Origin: an uncultured Lachnospiraceae bacterium
GTDB taxonomy: Bacteria > Bacillota > Clostridia > Lachnospirales > Lachnospiraceae
Reading direction: 5' to 3'
Assembly: GCA_947570615.1 (NCBI GenBank)
Contig: CANOVJ010000006.1
Location: 1-64,000, forward strand
Length of the DNA: 64,000 bases
Shown: piece by piece, positions 9,818-18,682 of the stretch
Numbering within the stretch: the first letter of the stretch is position 1
Layout of the letters: each line of letters begins with the position of its first letter
The notes under the pieces: model-generated
Seen by the model: the letters and a program-made list of their open reading frames with translations, nothing else
What the model was told of the DNA's origin: nothing
Databases searched by the model: none
Program-made: the position numbers and the translations under genes

Positions 9818-10465
9818 ATGGAATATATGCTTTTTGCGCTGGATATGATCGGTACGGCGGCATTCGCCCTTTCGGGAGCCATGACGGCGATTAAGAAAAA
9901 GATGGATATTCTGGGGGTGATGATCCTGGGGATGGTGACGGCCACAGGCGGAGGGATGATCCGGGATCTTGTTCTCGGCATTGTGCCGCCCCAGGTGTTC
10001 CGGGAGCCGGTCTATGCACTGAGCGCTCTGGCTGTCTCCGCCTTTATCTTTATATATATTTATTTCCGGGCAAAGGGCTATCAGGAGATCTCCGGCGCGC
10101 ATTTCCAGCTGCTTCTCATGACGGCGGACACCCTGGGACTGGGGGTGTTTACCGTGGCGGGAGTGAGGGCGGCCTTTGACCATCATATGGGGCTGAACTA
10201 TTTTCTGGCGGTGTTTCTGGGAACCATCACAGGGGTAGGCGGCGGGCTTCTGCGTGACATGATGGCGGGAGACCGGCCCTACATATTCGTCAAACACGTG
10301 TACGCCAGCGCTTCCATCCTGGGAGCCTTTGTCTGTGCCTTTTGCTGGAACCGGCTGGGGGAGGAGACCGCCATGCTCACAGGGGCTGCGAGCGTGGTTG
10401 TCATGCGTTTTCTGGCGATCCATTTTCGGTGGAATCTTCCCAGAATCGACGATTTTGAAAAATAA
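9818..10465 (+). CDS. TRIC-family (UPF0126, YicG-like) membrane channel
   Basis: This 215-residue membrane protein has about seven hydrophobic helices and the internal duplication typical of prokaryotic TRIC channels. Each half carries a glycine-rich kinked helix motif, GGGMIRDLVLG in the first and GGGLLRDMMAG in the second. Family members form trimeric potassium- or cation-conducting pores in the cytoplasmic membrane; the physiological role in bacteria is not settled. The gene is monocistronic, with a good promoter just upstream and divergent orientation to the hemerythrin gene. Confidence 0.9.
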   Translation: MEYMLFALDMIGTAAFALSGAMTAIKKKMDILGVMILGMVTATGGGMIRDLVLGIVPPQVFREPVYALSALAVSAFIFIYIYFRAKGYQEISGAHFQLLLMTADTLGLGVFTVAGVRAAFDHHMGLNYFLAVFLGTITGVGGGLLRDMMAGDRPYIFVKHVYASASILGAFVCAFCWNRLGEETAMLTGAASVVVMRFLAIHFRWNLPRIDDFEK

Positions 10466-10559
10466 TATTTCCCGAATAATATTTCTTCCGGAATATGCAA
10501 CTATGATGCAAAAATGATGTAACTATGATGCACGGTCAGGCTATGATAAAAAGGAAAGG

Positions 10560-11756
10560 ATGGCCGGGCAATGGATGAGGGAGAGAGTCAGAAGGAATAT
10601 ATACGTTTTTTTGACTGTGCTTTTCGCGGGAGCCGCAGTGAGCGCGGGGAGCATACTTGTTTTCAGATTGTCTCTGCCCCGGTATCTTCCCCTGTCAGAG
10701 GACGGGTTTTTTGAGATTTACACGACTTACGATTATGAACGTTTCTGGCGCAGAGCGAAAAGCCAGAACTTTATTAACGGCAGGCTTATGGCGGATATCT
10801 GCCTGAATGATCTGTCTGATTTCAGAGAATGGGAGGTGACGCCCCCGGTTAATCAGAACCTTCCGGTGGAGAGCTTCATCGGGAGGTTTGACGGAAACGG
10901 CCACAGTATCAGCGGCCTTTACAGCGAAAACGGATATGGTCTGGTGGAGAGGAACAGGGGACAGATTTCTGATCTGACTCTTAAAAGCTCCAGGATTGCA
11001 GGCAGCGCTTCGGTGAGCGGAATCTGTCAGCGGAACGAAGGGCAGATCAGTGGATGTGTTTTCCAGGGCGAGCTCGAAAGCACGCTCAGGCGCCCTCCGG
11101 CGGAGGGCCGGATCGCGGGAATCTGCGGACAGAACGAGGGGATTTTGTGGGAATGCGGCTACCGGGGAACCATGACTGTGAGGGATGGCTGGAGAGAGTG
11201 CGGCGTGCGAGGAGGAATCTGTGCGGAAAACCGGGGGCAGATTGTGCACTGCTATAATCTCACGGGGATGAATCTGTACACCGCTGCAGGCTGTTGTTAC
11301 GGCATTGCCGACAGGGGAGTGAAGGATTCCTTCCAGCTTAAAAGCTCCGGCTGGAGTCTTCCGCAGCAGGAGCGGATGCAGGTGACGCAGATCGACCGGA
11401 TCTGGGGGCGCAGTATTTTCTTTTTCCGGGAAAGAGGAATCGGAGAGTGGAAAAAGGAAGAGATCGTCCGGCTGCCCGCGTGTGTGCGGCAGATGCTGGC
11501 GGCGGGAGAGGTGCTGGAGGAGATCCGGGGCGCCGCCGGAAACGGAGGCCCTGGATCCCGGTGTCATGGCGTGCAGGAGAAGGACGCTCCGGCCCGGACG
11601 GGGGAGCGCAATGAGGAGAATAAAAACCGGATATGGGGCGGAATCGTGTATTTTGACGCGCAAACCGGGGAAATAATAACAGAGAACACTTCACACGGTT
11701 CATGCCGACAGGAAAGGATGGAAAATTATGCAGATGGAGATAGAGTGGAACGATGA
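10560..11756 (+). CDS. Membrane-anchored GLUG-like repeat protein
   Basis: This is a 398-residue protein of unknown function. One membrane helix or signal anchor is at about residues 14-34, so the rest is outside the membrane. The central part holds short repeats of the GLUG type, seen as GNGHSISGLY, NRGQISDLTL, NEGQISGCVF, NEGILWECGY and NRGQIVHCYN. These form beta-helix-like turns in surface and adhesin proteins. The last 100 residues are polar and lack repeats. The start at 10560 has a purine-rich AAAGG site very close by; an alternative ATG at 10575 is possible. The C-terminal coding end overlaps a second small ORF. Surface location is inferred; the partner is unknown. Confidence 0.62.
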   Translation: MAGQWMRERVRRNIYVFLTVLFAGAAVSAGSILVFRLSLPRYLPLSEDGFFEIYTTYDYERFWRRAKSQNFINGRLMADICLNDLSDFREWEVTPPVNQNLPVESFIGRFDGNGHSISGLYSENGYGLVERNRGQISDLTLKSSRIAGSASVSGICQRNEGQISGCVFQGELESTLRRPPAEGRIAGICGQNEGILWECGYRGTMTVRDGWRECGVRGGICAENRGQIVHCYNLTGMNLYTAAGCCYGIADRGVKDSFQLKSSGWSLPQQERMQVTQIDRIWGRSIFFFRERGIGEWKKEEIVRLPACVRQMLAAGEVLEEIRGAAGNGGPGSRCHGVQEKDAPARTGERNEENKNRIWGGIVYFDAQTGEIITENTSHGSCRQERMENYADGDRVER

Positions 11757-11862
11757 CGAGAACAGGGAAAAGAAGCGGATTAAGGCAGCCGCGCGTTTCC
11801 TTTTGTGGGCGCTGATGATCGGGATATCGGCTTTTCTCGCCTCGCGGTCAGTGATAATGTAA
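11728..11862 (+). CDS. Small single-pass membrane protein (44 residues)
   Basis: A short ORF begins at an ATG preceded by GGAAAGG ten bases upstream and overlaps the end of the GLUG-like gene by 29 bases. The product has a charged N-terminus (WNDDENREKKRIK) followed by a hydrophobic helix (FLLWALMIGISAFLA), as expected for a small inner-membrane peptide. The overlap suggests coupled translation. No family is recognised. Confidence is moderate because the ORF is short, but the charged-then-hydrophobic pattern is unlikely in random sequence. Confidence 0.5.
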   Translation: MQMEIEWNDDENREKKRIKAAARFLLWALMIGISAFLASRSVIM

Positions 11863-11894
11863 ATCAGTCTCAGTGTTGCAGCCCTTGAGGAATT

Positions 11895-13175
11895 TCAGGT
11901 GGAAATCCCGGCCCTTCCCCTGATCGAATCCCGGTATTCTTTGGGCGTTTTGCCCATATATTTTTTAAAGGTTTTGGTAAAATAATTCACATCGGGTATG
12001 CCGCAGTGCCGGGCCACCATCTGAATCTGCATGGCGGTGGTGTTGAGCAGAAAAACGGCGTGCCGTATTCGTTTTTTGTTTACGTATTCTGTCAGGGTGA
12101 TCCCCGTCTCCTTTTTGAAAAGGGTGGACAGATAGCTGGAATTCACGTTCAGAAGCCCGGCCTGGGCGTTCAGGCTCAGATCCGCAGTCAGGTCGGTGTC
12201 GATCTGGGTCAGCACCTTCTGGATAAGAAGGGAGTAGCTCTTTAAGGAATAGTTCTGAACCAGAAGGCAGTAGTTATGCACCATATCCCGTCCCAGCGCC
12301 TCCACGGCCCGGGGAGAGACGCACAGCTCGATCCTGCGCTCGTACCGGGAGGAAATTCCGTCGATGTGCAGCGGGTGGACAAAGGCGCGCTCTGCCGCCT
12401 TGCGCAGCAGGGTATTCAGAATAATGGCATTATTTTTCGCATTCCGCAGAGTGTCTGCCAGGCGCTGCTCCGGCTCCGCCTCCAGAAAACGGTTGTAGAG
12501 CGCTGCCGCCTTATGGCATTGTCCGGCGCTCACAGCCTTCGTCAGCTCGTTTTCATCTGAATAGCGCTTTTCCAGTACCTTCATCGACAAAAAGGGCTCC
12601 GCCGCCGGCCCGGAGTGGTTTTCTCCCGCCCGGGACTCTGGCGGCGTCAGCGACTCCGGGGATATATCCTGTAAGGATAAGTCCTGTAAGGATATGTCCT
12701 CAAAGGTAAAGCTGTCCTCGCTTCCCCAGAGCCGGACGCCCAGGGTATAGACCAGCGTCAGGACGGAGCTCTCGCTGGTCAGGAGAGGTACCTCCCGATA
12801 ATATCCCTCCAGCCAGGGAAGAAGCTCAGGGGGGCAGGAGATTTTGCTGAAAATGCCCGGGAGATCCTTTTTGGAGATCATGGTCAGGGTGTATGGGCCG
12901 ATCACCCCGAAGACAGTCTCCCTCTCGTCCGGAATCCGAAAAAAGAGATAACGACAGCACGAAAAATCCATCACCCGGTAGATGGTGTTGGGACGGCAGA
13001 TTTTTTTGAACTTTGTAAATAATTCAGGATAATTAAAGTCGGGACAGAAATGCAGCCGCAGCCCCAGATCCACAGGTGAAAACGGAAGGGCCGCAGGATT
13101 TTTTACAGTAGTGAATGATAAGTGAAAATTGCTTAACAGTGCTTTGACAAAATTCAGCTCAGCTTCGTACTTCAT
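11895..13175 (-). CDS. AraC-family transcriptional regulator
   Basis: The protein has 426 residues. The C-terminal 100 residues contain the two AraC helix-turn-helix motifs (NVNSSYLSTLFKKETG and DVNYFTKTFKKYMGKTPKEYR). The N-terminal 180 residues resemble ligand-sensing regions of stand-alone Lachnospiraceae AraC regulators and carry no receiver Asp motif. A linker around residues 155-170 is made of short tandem repeats (ISLQD-LSLQD-ISPES). The gene lies just downstream of uxuB on the same strand, separated by a terminator and repeats, so it probably has its own promoter in the AT-rich leader. Control of uxuAB is a reasonable guess but not shown by the sequence. Confidence 0.85.
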   Translation of the reverse strand: MKYEAELNFVKALLSNFHLSFTTVKNPAALPFSPVDLGLRLHFCPDFNYPELFTKFKKICRPNTIYRVMDFSCCRYLFFRIPDERETVFGVIGPYTLTMISKKDLPGIFSKISCPPELLPWLEGYYREVPLLTSESSVLTLVYTLGVRLWGSEDSFTFEDISLQDLSLQDISPESLTPPESRAGENHSGPAAEPFLSMKVLEKRYSDENELTKAVSAGQCHKAAALYNRFLEAEPEQRLADTLRNAKNNAIILNTLLRKAAERAFVHPLHIDGISSRYERRIELCVSPRAVEALGRDMVHNYCLLVQNYSLKSYSLLIQKVLTQIDTDLTADLSLNAQAGLLNVNSSYLSTLFKKETGITLTEYVNKKRIRHAVFLLNTTAMQIQMVARHCGIPDVNYFTKTFKKYMGKTPKEYRDSIRGRAGIST

Positions 13176-13294
13176 AAAATCACCCGGCGTATTTTTGTAA
13201 TGAGAGACTGGCGTTTATTGAATATATTTTCGTACATATTTTGAAAAAAATCAAGGTATCCTAAAAAAAGTTCTATAAATCCTAAAAATCATCA

Positions 13295-13372
13295 CAACAA
13301 ACGCGGCCACGCTTTGCGCGCCAGCTTATTGTAACAAATGCCGCCGCGCCTCGCGAGCCGGCTTCCTGTAAT
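13295..13372 (-). repeat. Two tandem family A palindromes (reverse orientation)
   Basis: Two imperfect copies lie head to tail at 13295-13333 and 13332-13372. Read on the minus strand, the first is ACAATAAGCTGGCGCGC followed by GCGTGGCCGCGTTTGTTG with a short loop between. The second has the same plan with GCCGGCTCGC and GCGCGGCGGC arms. They sit between the uxuB terminator and the AraC gene. Confidence 0.6.
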
Positions 13373-13418
13373 AAAAACGCGCAGACGGAGCAGAGTTTTT
13401 CCCCTGCGCCGCCTGCGC
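13371..13418 (-). terminator. Intrinsic terminator after uxuB
   Basis: On the minus strand, GCGCAG-G-CGG-C-GCAG pairs with CTGC-T-CCG-T-CTGCGC across a short A-rich loop, followed by TTTTTATT. It starts about ten bases after the uxuB stop codon, as expected for the end of the uxuAB transcript. Confidence 0.75.
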
Positions 13419-13428
13419 GGTGGTCTGA

Positions 13429-15036
13429 CTATACATATTTTTTCAATGTCGCCCTCACGGCGCCGGTTCCCGCGATCATTTCATTCAGATAACCGACCAC
13501 CGTCTCAGCCATCCCCACGTCAGAGAGGTTCACGCCGAAGATTCGGCTGTTTTCCAGAAGAGGCCGGAGCTTTTCAAGGCTGGCTCTGCCGCCCGGCTTA
13601 AGATCAGCCACATAAGGGCGGACGCTCTCCAGCAGGGGATCGGGACCTGGCTTAAAGGCTTCTCCCGCGTCGTCAATGCCCATAAGGTAGCGCAGCCAGC
13701 CCGCAAAGAGCAGGGGAATGAGCTTTAAGTCCTTTACATCCAGCGCAGGAGAGGCCTGATAGGCTTTGATGGTCTCGCCGAAGCGAATGGCCAGCTTCTG
13801 GGAGGTGTCGGTGGCGATGCGCTGAGGGGTATCGGGCATAAAGGGGTTGGGCAGGCGCACGTTGATCACGGTGTCGATGAATTCCCGGGGGTCAAGGATC
13901 CCCGGATTTGTCACCACGGGCAGGCCCTCCCGGTAGCCCACGGCCTTAATCAGCTTCACCAGATCCTCATCCTTCATCTCCTCGGAGATTTTCTGATAGC
14001 CCAGGAGACAGCCGAACACGGCCAGACAGGTGTGAAGGGGGTTTAAGCAGGTGCAGACCTTCATCCTTTCCGCCCGCTCAACGGTCTGTCTGTCGGTGAA
14101 AATCAGGCCGCCCTTTTCCAGAGCGGGCCGGCCATTGGGAAAAGCGTCCTCCACCACCAGATACTCGCATTCCTCCGCGTTTACAAAGGGGGCCGTATAG
14201 GTGTTTTTAGAGGTGATCACGGTCTCCGATTCCTCCAGGCCGTCGTCCTTTAAGAGCTTTTCCACCGAGGCGTCCGGCCTGGGCGTGATCTTGTCGATCA
14301 TGGTCCATGGAAAGGAGACTTTGGAGCTATCGTTCACATAAGAGCGAAAGCCCGGCTCGGCCTTCCCGTTCTGCGTCCACTTTTCGGCGAATGCGTCGAT
14401 GGCGGCGAAGAGCTTATCGCCGTTGTGGGAGCAGTTGTCCATGCTTACCATGGCGATGGGCTTTTCACCTGCCTTAAAGCGGGCGTAGAGAAGGGAGGCT
14501 ACCTTTCCGATATAGCTTTCGGGGCGCAGGGGCCCCGCGGCAAAGTCCGCCGCCACGTCGGGGAGGGGTTCTGCCTTCGCGCTGACAAGGCTGTAGCCCT
14601 TCTCCGTGATGGTAAAGCTGGCCATCTGCAGGGAGTCCTTTTGGAAGATTTCCTTCAGGCGGTCAAATTCCGGCCGGTTTTCCGAATCCAGAATGTGGGA
14701 TTCCACAACGCTTCCCACCACGGCTTTATCGACGGAGCCGTCCGACTTCAGGGTTACGGCGATCCCGTAATCGTCGTGAGGACGGTTTATCTTCTCGATG
14801 ATCTCATAGTCGAAGCCCTCGGCCGCCACCAGCCCTCTGTCCAGGACGCCCTCGTTTAAAAGGTTCTCCGCCACTTTCGCCTGAAAGGCGCGGAAGAGAT
14901 TTCCGGCTCCGAAATGGATCCAGAAGGGATTTTCTCCGGTGGCGCGCATCACCTGCCGGCGGTCATACTGCGGGAGCGAAAATCCGGCGGCCTCCCAGGC
15001 GGCGCGGTCTTTGAGCCCCTGTTCGCTTAATTTCAT
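13429..15036 (-). CDS. uxuB: Fructuronate reductase (D-mannonate oxidoreductase)
   Basis: This 535-residue enzyme belongs to the mannitol/polyol dehydrogenase family: an N-terminal NAD-binding Rossmann region beginning IHFGAGNLFRAF, and a C-terminal all-helical domain. It reduces D-fructuronate to D-mannonate in cytosolic glucuronate breakdown. The assignment to UxuB rather than mannitol dehydrogenase rests on the sequence type and on the mannonate dehydratase gene immediately upstream, with only three bases between them. The two genes form a uxuA-uxuB operon ending at a clear terminator. UxaC isomerase and the later KDG kinase and aldolase genes are not in this window. Confidence 0.9.
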   Translation of the reverse strand: MKLSEQGLKDRAAWEAAGFSLPQYDRRQVMRATGENPFWIHFGAGNLFRAFQAKVAENLLNEGVLDRGLVAAEGFDYEIIEKINRPHDDYGIAVTLKSDGSVDKAVVGSVVESHILDSENRPEFDRLKEIFQKDSLQMASFTITEKGYSLVSAKAEPLPDVAADFAAGPLRPESYIGKVASLLYARFKAGEKPIAMVSMDNCSHNGDKLFAAIDAFAEKWTQNGKAEPGFRSYVNDSSKVSFPWTMIDKITPRPDASVEKLLKDDGLEESETVITSKNTYTAPFVNAEECEYLVVEDAFPNGRPALEKGGLIFTDRQTVERAERMKVCTCLNPLHTCLAVFGCLLGYQKISEEMKDEDLVKLIKAVGYREGLPVVTNPGILDPREFIDTVINVRLPNPFMPDTPQRIATDTSQKLAIRFGETIKAYQASPALDVKDLKLIPLLFAGWLRYLMGIDDAGEAFKPGPDPLLESVRPYVADLKPGGRASLEKLRPLLENSRIFGVNLSDVGMAETVVGYLNEMIAGTGAVRATLKKYV

Positions 15037-15039
15037 GTC

Positions 15040-16125
15040 TTATCTGCTCCTTTCGGCGTCGAGTCGATCCAGCATATCCCAGACCCCCCACATATACATG
15101 ATTCCCAGGGCGCGGTCATACAGGCCGTAGCCGGGGCGCACCGTGCCGGGCCCCTCGCCCCAGAGATGGCGTCCGTGGTCGGGGCGGATGTATCCCTGGT
15201 AGCCGCAGTCATGGTATGCCCTGAGGATTTCCAGAATTCCCGTCTCCCCGTCGCAGTCCCGGTGGCTGGCCTCTGAGAAGTCGCCGTTGGGAAAGTGTCT
15301 GATATTCCTGATGTGGGCAAAGGCGATGCGGTCGCAGTGTCTGCGCACGATGGAGGCCACATCATTGGCCGGGTTGGCGCTTAAGCTGCCCGAGCACAGA
15401 GTCAGGCAGTTGTATGGATCGTCCACCATGGAAAGGAATCTGTCGATGGACGGGGCGTCCACCAGAAGGCGGGGAAGACCGAAAATGTCCCACGGGGGAT
15501 CGTCCATATGAATGGCCATTTTGACATCGCATTCCCGGCAGACGGGCATCAGCGCCTCCAGAAAATACTTCAGGTTTTCCCAGAGCTTTTCCCTCGTGAC
15601 GGGTCTGTAGGCCTTAAACAGTTCGTCCAGCCTGGCCATCCGCTCCGGTTCCCAGCCGGGGAAGGTGAGGCCGTGGAGATTGTTCAGGATATAGTCGGCC
15701 ATTTCCTTCGGGTCGTCGTGGATCCTGGCCGCCTCATAAAACAGGGCGGTGGAGCCGTCCCCCATGGGGTGGAAAAGATCGGTGCGGGTCCAGTCGAAGA
15801 CAGGCATAAAATTGTAGCAGATCACCTTTACCCCGAACCGTGAGAGATTGCGTATGGTCTGAATATAGCTGTCTATGTAGCCGTCGCGTCCAGGCAGGCC
15901 GATCTTGATGTCGTCGTGGACGTTCACCGACTCCACCACATCCATATTAAAGCCGAAGGGCTCTAACTGTCTCTGCACCTGCGCGATCTCCGCCTCCTCC
16001 CAGACCTGGCCCGGCATCTTGTCGTGGAGCGCCCACACGATGCTCGTCACACCGGGAATCTGCTTAATATCCGAGAGACTGATGCTGTCGTTTCCTTCGC
16101 CGTACCAGCGAAAACTCATTTGCAT
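15040..16125 (-). CDS. uxuA: Mannonate dehydratase
   Basis: The enzyme has 361 residues from the ATG at 16125, which follows an AAGGAGG eight bases upstream; the reading frame extends further but without a start signal. It is a TIM-barrel, Mn/Fe-dependent dehydratase converting D-mannonate to 2-keto-3-deoxygluconate. Family motifs include RWYGEGNDSISL at the N-terminus, MAIHMDDPPW, and a late RPDHGRHLWGE segment with metal-ligand His and Asp residues. Its length matches typical UxuA. It is the first gene of the uxuAB operon, and a composite REP-like element lies 22 bases upstream of its start. Confidence 0.94.
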   Translation of the reverse strand: MQMSFRWYGEGNDSISLSDIKQIPGVTSIVWALHDKMPGQVWEEAEIAQVQRQLEPFGFNMDVVESVNVHDDIKIGLPGRDGYIDSYIQTIRNLSRFGVKVICYNFMPVFDWTRTDLFHPMGDGSTALFYEAARIHDDPKEMADYILNNLHGLTFPGWEPERMARLDELFKAYRPVTREKLWENLKYFLEALMPVCRECDVKMAIHMDDPPWDIFGLPRLLVDAPSIDRFLSMVDDPYNCLTLCSGSLSANPANDVASIVRRHCDRIAFAHIRNIRHFPNGDFSEASHRDCDGETGILEILRAYHDCGYQGYIRPDHGRHLWGEGPGTVRPGYGLYDRALGIMYMWGVWDMLDRLDAERSR

Positions 16126-16147
16126 ACTCGGATCCTCCTTTTTCCTT

Positions 16148-16224
16148 AAATAAGCCGGCCCGCGAAGCGTGACGGCGTTTGTTGAAACATAAGGATGGCT
16201 GGCGAAGCCTGGCATCCGTTGTTT
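16148..16224 (+). repeat. Composite REP-like element, family A then B
   Basis: Family A (16148-16184) has the head AAATAAGC and hairpin arms GCCGGCCCGC and GCGTGACGGC, ending GTTTGTTG. Directly after it, family B (16187-16224) reads CATAAGGATGGCTGGC, then GAA, then GCCTGGCATCCGTTGTTT. The same A-then-B order recurs at 39553-39632. The rest of the 16126-16453 gap shows only a small perfect hairpin GGCTCAC-gca-GTGAGCC at 16392-16408. Confidence 0.65.
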
Positions 16225-16453
16225 AACATTAAGTATACAGAAAAAAACCCATTTTAACAATGTGATTTTTGGAGAATGACCTTGGAGAATGACCATGATT
16301 CGTAACCGGATTATTTCATTCCATTTTCGCCTCCTTTGGTATCATTCTTACTTAAAAATGCCGGAATTACTGCCGATAAAAATACAGATAAGGCTCACGC
16401 AGTGAGCCCGTGGACACAAAAGAGCCAGGGAGAATGGAAGGAGATCATCCGCG

Positions 16454-17440
16454 ATGAGAATCGACGTAAACGTAGCCGGTGCGTACGGCGCAGGAAAAAG
16501 CGCCGTTTTGCAGGCACAGGACATAAAGGACAGGAAATACATGGATCGGGTGGAGAGAGGGGAGAAGGTCAGTCTCTTTGAGGAGATCGGAAAGGGCGTG
16601 AGCGTGGAGCTTTCAGAGGCAGGGCTGGCGGAGCTTCAGAAAAGACTCTCCGAGGTGAAGGGGGACTCGCAGCTTCATATCCTGGGCCGGGAGGAGAAGG
16701 AAAGGCTGCTTCAGGAGTCCATAAAGCCCGCCGTCAGGCGCCACAGGATCATCCCCAACATTCAGACCAATGACAAACTTGTAAAGTCTCTTGCGGGGGC
16801 GGACGAAAAAACGGTGGACGCCGCTTATGCCATCATCGATAACAATCTGCTTCCCCACAATGTGGGCAGTCTGACCCGGCAGGAGAGGCAGGAGCTGATC
16901 CTGGCGGGAGTGGAGCAGGCCAGGTATCTGGCCGGGAGCATGGATGAGGAGCAGGCCGGCCTTTTCATGGAAGCCATGGAGACCATTGCGAAATATGGCG
17001 TCAATGGAGAGATGGATGAAAAGGGGAATGTGACCTACGATATCCGCTGGGGCGCCATGGTGGGAGCCCCGGACGATTATATCGGCAGCGGCGAGCTCAT
17101 GAAAAGGCTCGCGCCGCAGAAGTATGAAGCGTATTCGGCCATGTTCGCGGAGGCGGTGGAGAAGAACGACCGCGGGCTTTTGATGAAAGCCATGAGATCC
17201 ATGCTTGACTGGGAGCTTTCGTCCTACAGGACCGACCCCGGTTCCATCGAGGAGGAAAAGCAAAAGCAGGTAAGCTGGAAAAAGGGCGTGGACGACACCA
17301 GGCTGGGGGATACCTTTGCGAATACGGACCGGACGGATTTTAAGTCCTTCACAGACAGTATCCTCGCCCAGAGCCGTTTCCTGAACCGGGATTTTCTGCT
17401 GGAAAACCTGCGCGCCTTCGGAGAGATTATAAATTCTTAA
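16454..17440 (+). CDS. Conserved hypothetical protein, mostly helical
   Basis: This is a 328-residue soluble protein that I do not recognise. It has no signal peptide or membrane helix and is rich in charged helical segments. The N-terminus MRIDVNVAGAYG is followed by a Lys/Glu-rich stretch; a central segment (NIQTNDKLVKSLAGADEKTV, residues about 102-121) and a C-terminal part with DRTDFKSFTDSILAQS are otherwise featureless. Start choice is supported by AAGGAGA nine bases upstream. A strong terminator follows the stop codon and separates it from vanG, so it is probably a single-gene unit not belonging to the van cluster. Confidence 0.65.
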   Translation: MRIDVNVAGAYGAGKSAVLQAQDIKDRKYMDRVERGEKVSLFEEIGKGVSVELSEAGLAELQKRLSEVKGDSQLHILGREEKERLLQESIKPAVRRHRIIPNIQTNDKLVKSLAGADEKTVDAAYAIIDNNLLPHNVGSLTRQERQELILAGVEQARYLAGSMDEEQAGLFMEAMETIAKYGVNGEMDEKGNVTYDIRWGAMVGAPDDYIGSGELMKRLAPQKYEAYSAMFAEAVEKNDRGLLMKAMRSMLDWELSSYRTDPGSIEEEKQKQVSWKKGVDDTRLGDTFANTDRTDFKSFTDSILAQSRFLNRDFLLENLRAFGEIINS

Positions 17441-17493
17441 TATTTCCCCAATAAAATAATAATCGATCGTGAATAAAATCATAAATTGTTTTG

Positions 17494-17534
17494 AATCCCG
17501 TTTTGTTATGATTCCCATAGCAGAACGGGATTTT
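17494..17534 (+). terminator. Intrinsic terminator before the van cluster
   Basis: AATCCCGTT (17494-17502) pairs exactly with AACGGGATT (17524-17532), followed by TTTTA. It ends the upstream hypothetical gene. It sits only about 36 bases before vanG, so either the vanG promoter overlaps it or it is read through as an attenuator. Confidence 0.7.
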
Positions 17535-17570
17535 ATCATGCGGGGTATAAGAAGGAGGAGCATGGCTGTC

Positions 17571-18626
17571 ATGACGGATAAAAAGAACATAGCAATATTT
17601 TTCGGAGGAAAGTCCTCCGAATACAGCGTATCACTGGAATCGGCGTATTCTGTGATCAATCATCTGAACAGGGAGAAATACAGGCCCGTGCCGGTGGGAA
17701 TCTCACAGGAGGGAGACTGGTATTTTTTCACGGGCGAGGCGGAGAAAATCAAAAGCGATACCTGGCAGAACGATCAGGACTGCCGCAGGGCGGTACTCTC
17801 GCCGGCAAGGAGCAGGAGGGAGCTTCTGGTCTTTGAACAGGACAGAGCGCGTCCGGTTCCCATTGACGCGGCTTTCCCGGTGCTTCACGGCAAAAACGGG
17901 GAGGACGGCACCCTTCAGGGGCTGATCGAGCTGGCCGGAATCCCTCTGGCAGGCTGCGGCGTGCTCTCGTCCGCCCTTTGTATGGATAAGGACAGGGCCC
18001 ACAAGCTGGCGCAGCTTGCGGGGGTGCGGGTCCCCAGGGCCTGCGTTTTTAACCGGAGCAGGCTGGAGCAGATCAGGGACTTTGCCGACGGGATCGGCTA
18101 TCCTCTTTTCGTAAAGCCGGTAAAGGCGGGATCCTCCTATGGCATCACCAGGGTGACCAGACCCGGACAGCTTGAGGCCGCTGTGTGGCTTGCCCTGCAG
18201 CACGACGACGAGATCATCGTGGAGGAGAATATAGCGGGCTTCGAGGTGGGCTGCGCGGTGCTGGGAAATGAGGAGCTGACATTGGGGGAGGTGGATGAGA
18301 TCGAGCTTTCCGGGGGATTTTTTGACTTTACCGAAAAGTATACCCTGAAAACCTCGGCCATCTATGTTCCCGCCAGGATCCGCCCCGAAAAGGCGGCCCG
18401 GATTAAGCGGACGGCGAAGATCATCTACAGGGCGCTGGGATGCCGGGGCTTTGCCAGGGTGGACCTGTTCCTGACGCCTGACGGGGACGTGGTTTTCAAT
18501 GAGGTCAACACCATTCCCGGCTTTACGGAGCACAGCCGCTATCCGGGGATGATGAAGGCGGCGGGGTACTCTTTTGGAGAGGTGCTGGACAAAATCCTGG
18601 AGCTGGCGCTGTGCGGGGAGGGCTGA
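17571..18626 (+). CDS. vanG: VanG-type D-alanine--D-serine ligase
   Basis: This ATP-grasp ligase joins D-Ala to D-Ser, making a dipeptide that lowers vancomycin affinity of peptidoglycan precursors. It has 351 residues from the ATG at 17571; the ATG at 17562 is also possible but is only three bases from the AGGAGG. The sequence follows the VanG pattern closely: FPVLHGKNGEDGTLQG, SSALCMDKDRAHKLA, FVKPVKAGSSYGIT, and the omega-loop region FDFTEKYTLKTSAIYVPARI, where the EKY motif marks D-Ser rather than D-Ala or D-Lac ligases. Metal ligands are in NEVNTIPGFT. The identity is reinforced by vanXY and vanT directly downstream. No regulator gene is linked. Confidence 0.92.
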   Translation: MTDKKNIAIFFGGKSSEYSVSLESAYSVINHLNREKYRPVPVGISQEGDWYFFTGEAEKIKSDTWQNDQDCRRAVLSPARSRRELLVFEQDRARPVPIDAAFPVLHGKNGEDGTLQGLIELAGIPLAGCGVLSSALCMDKDRAHKLAQLAGVRVPRACVFNRSRLEQIRDFADGIGYPLFVKPVKAGSSYGITRVTRPGQLEAAVWLALQHDDEIIVEENIAGFEVGCAVLGNEELTLGEVDEIELSGGFFDFTEKYTLKTSAIYVPARIRPEKAARIKRTAKIIYRALGCRGFARVDLFLTPDGDVVFNEVNTIPGFTEHSRYPGMMKAAGYSFGEVLDKILELALCGEG

Positions 18627-18682
18627 AGAGAGAGCGGCGGCGCTGTGAGCGTGTACACGCATCTGCGCAGGAAGGAGCGGCG

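Noticed and set aside
16454-17440. VanU/VanR-like regulator of the van cluster
   Set aside because: The protein has no helix-turn-helix, receiver or kinase motifs, and a terminator separates it from vanG.
17571-18626. Housekeeping D-Ala-D-Ala ligase (ddl)
   Set aside because: The omega-loop EKYTLKTSAIY pattern and linked vanXY and vanT fit a VanG-type D-Ala-D-Ser ligase better.
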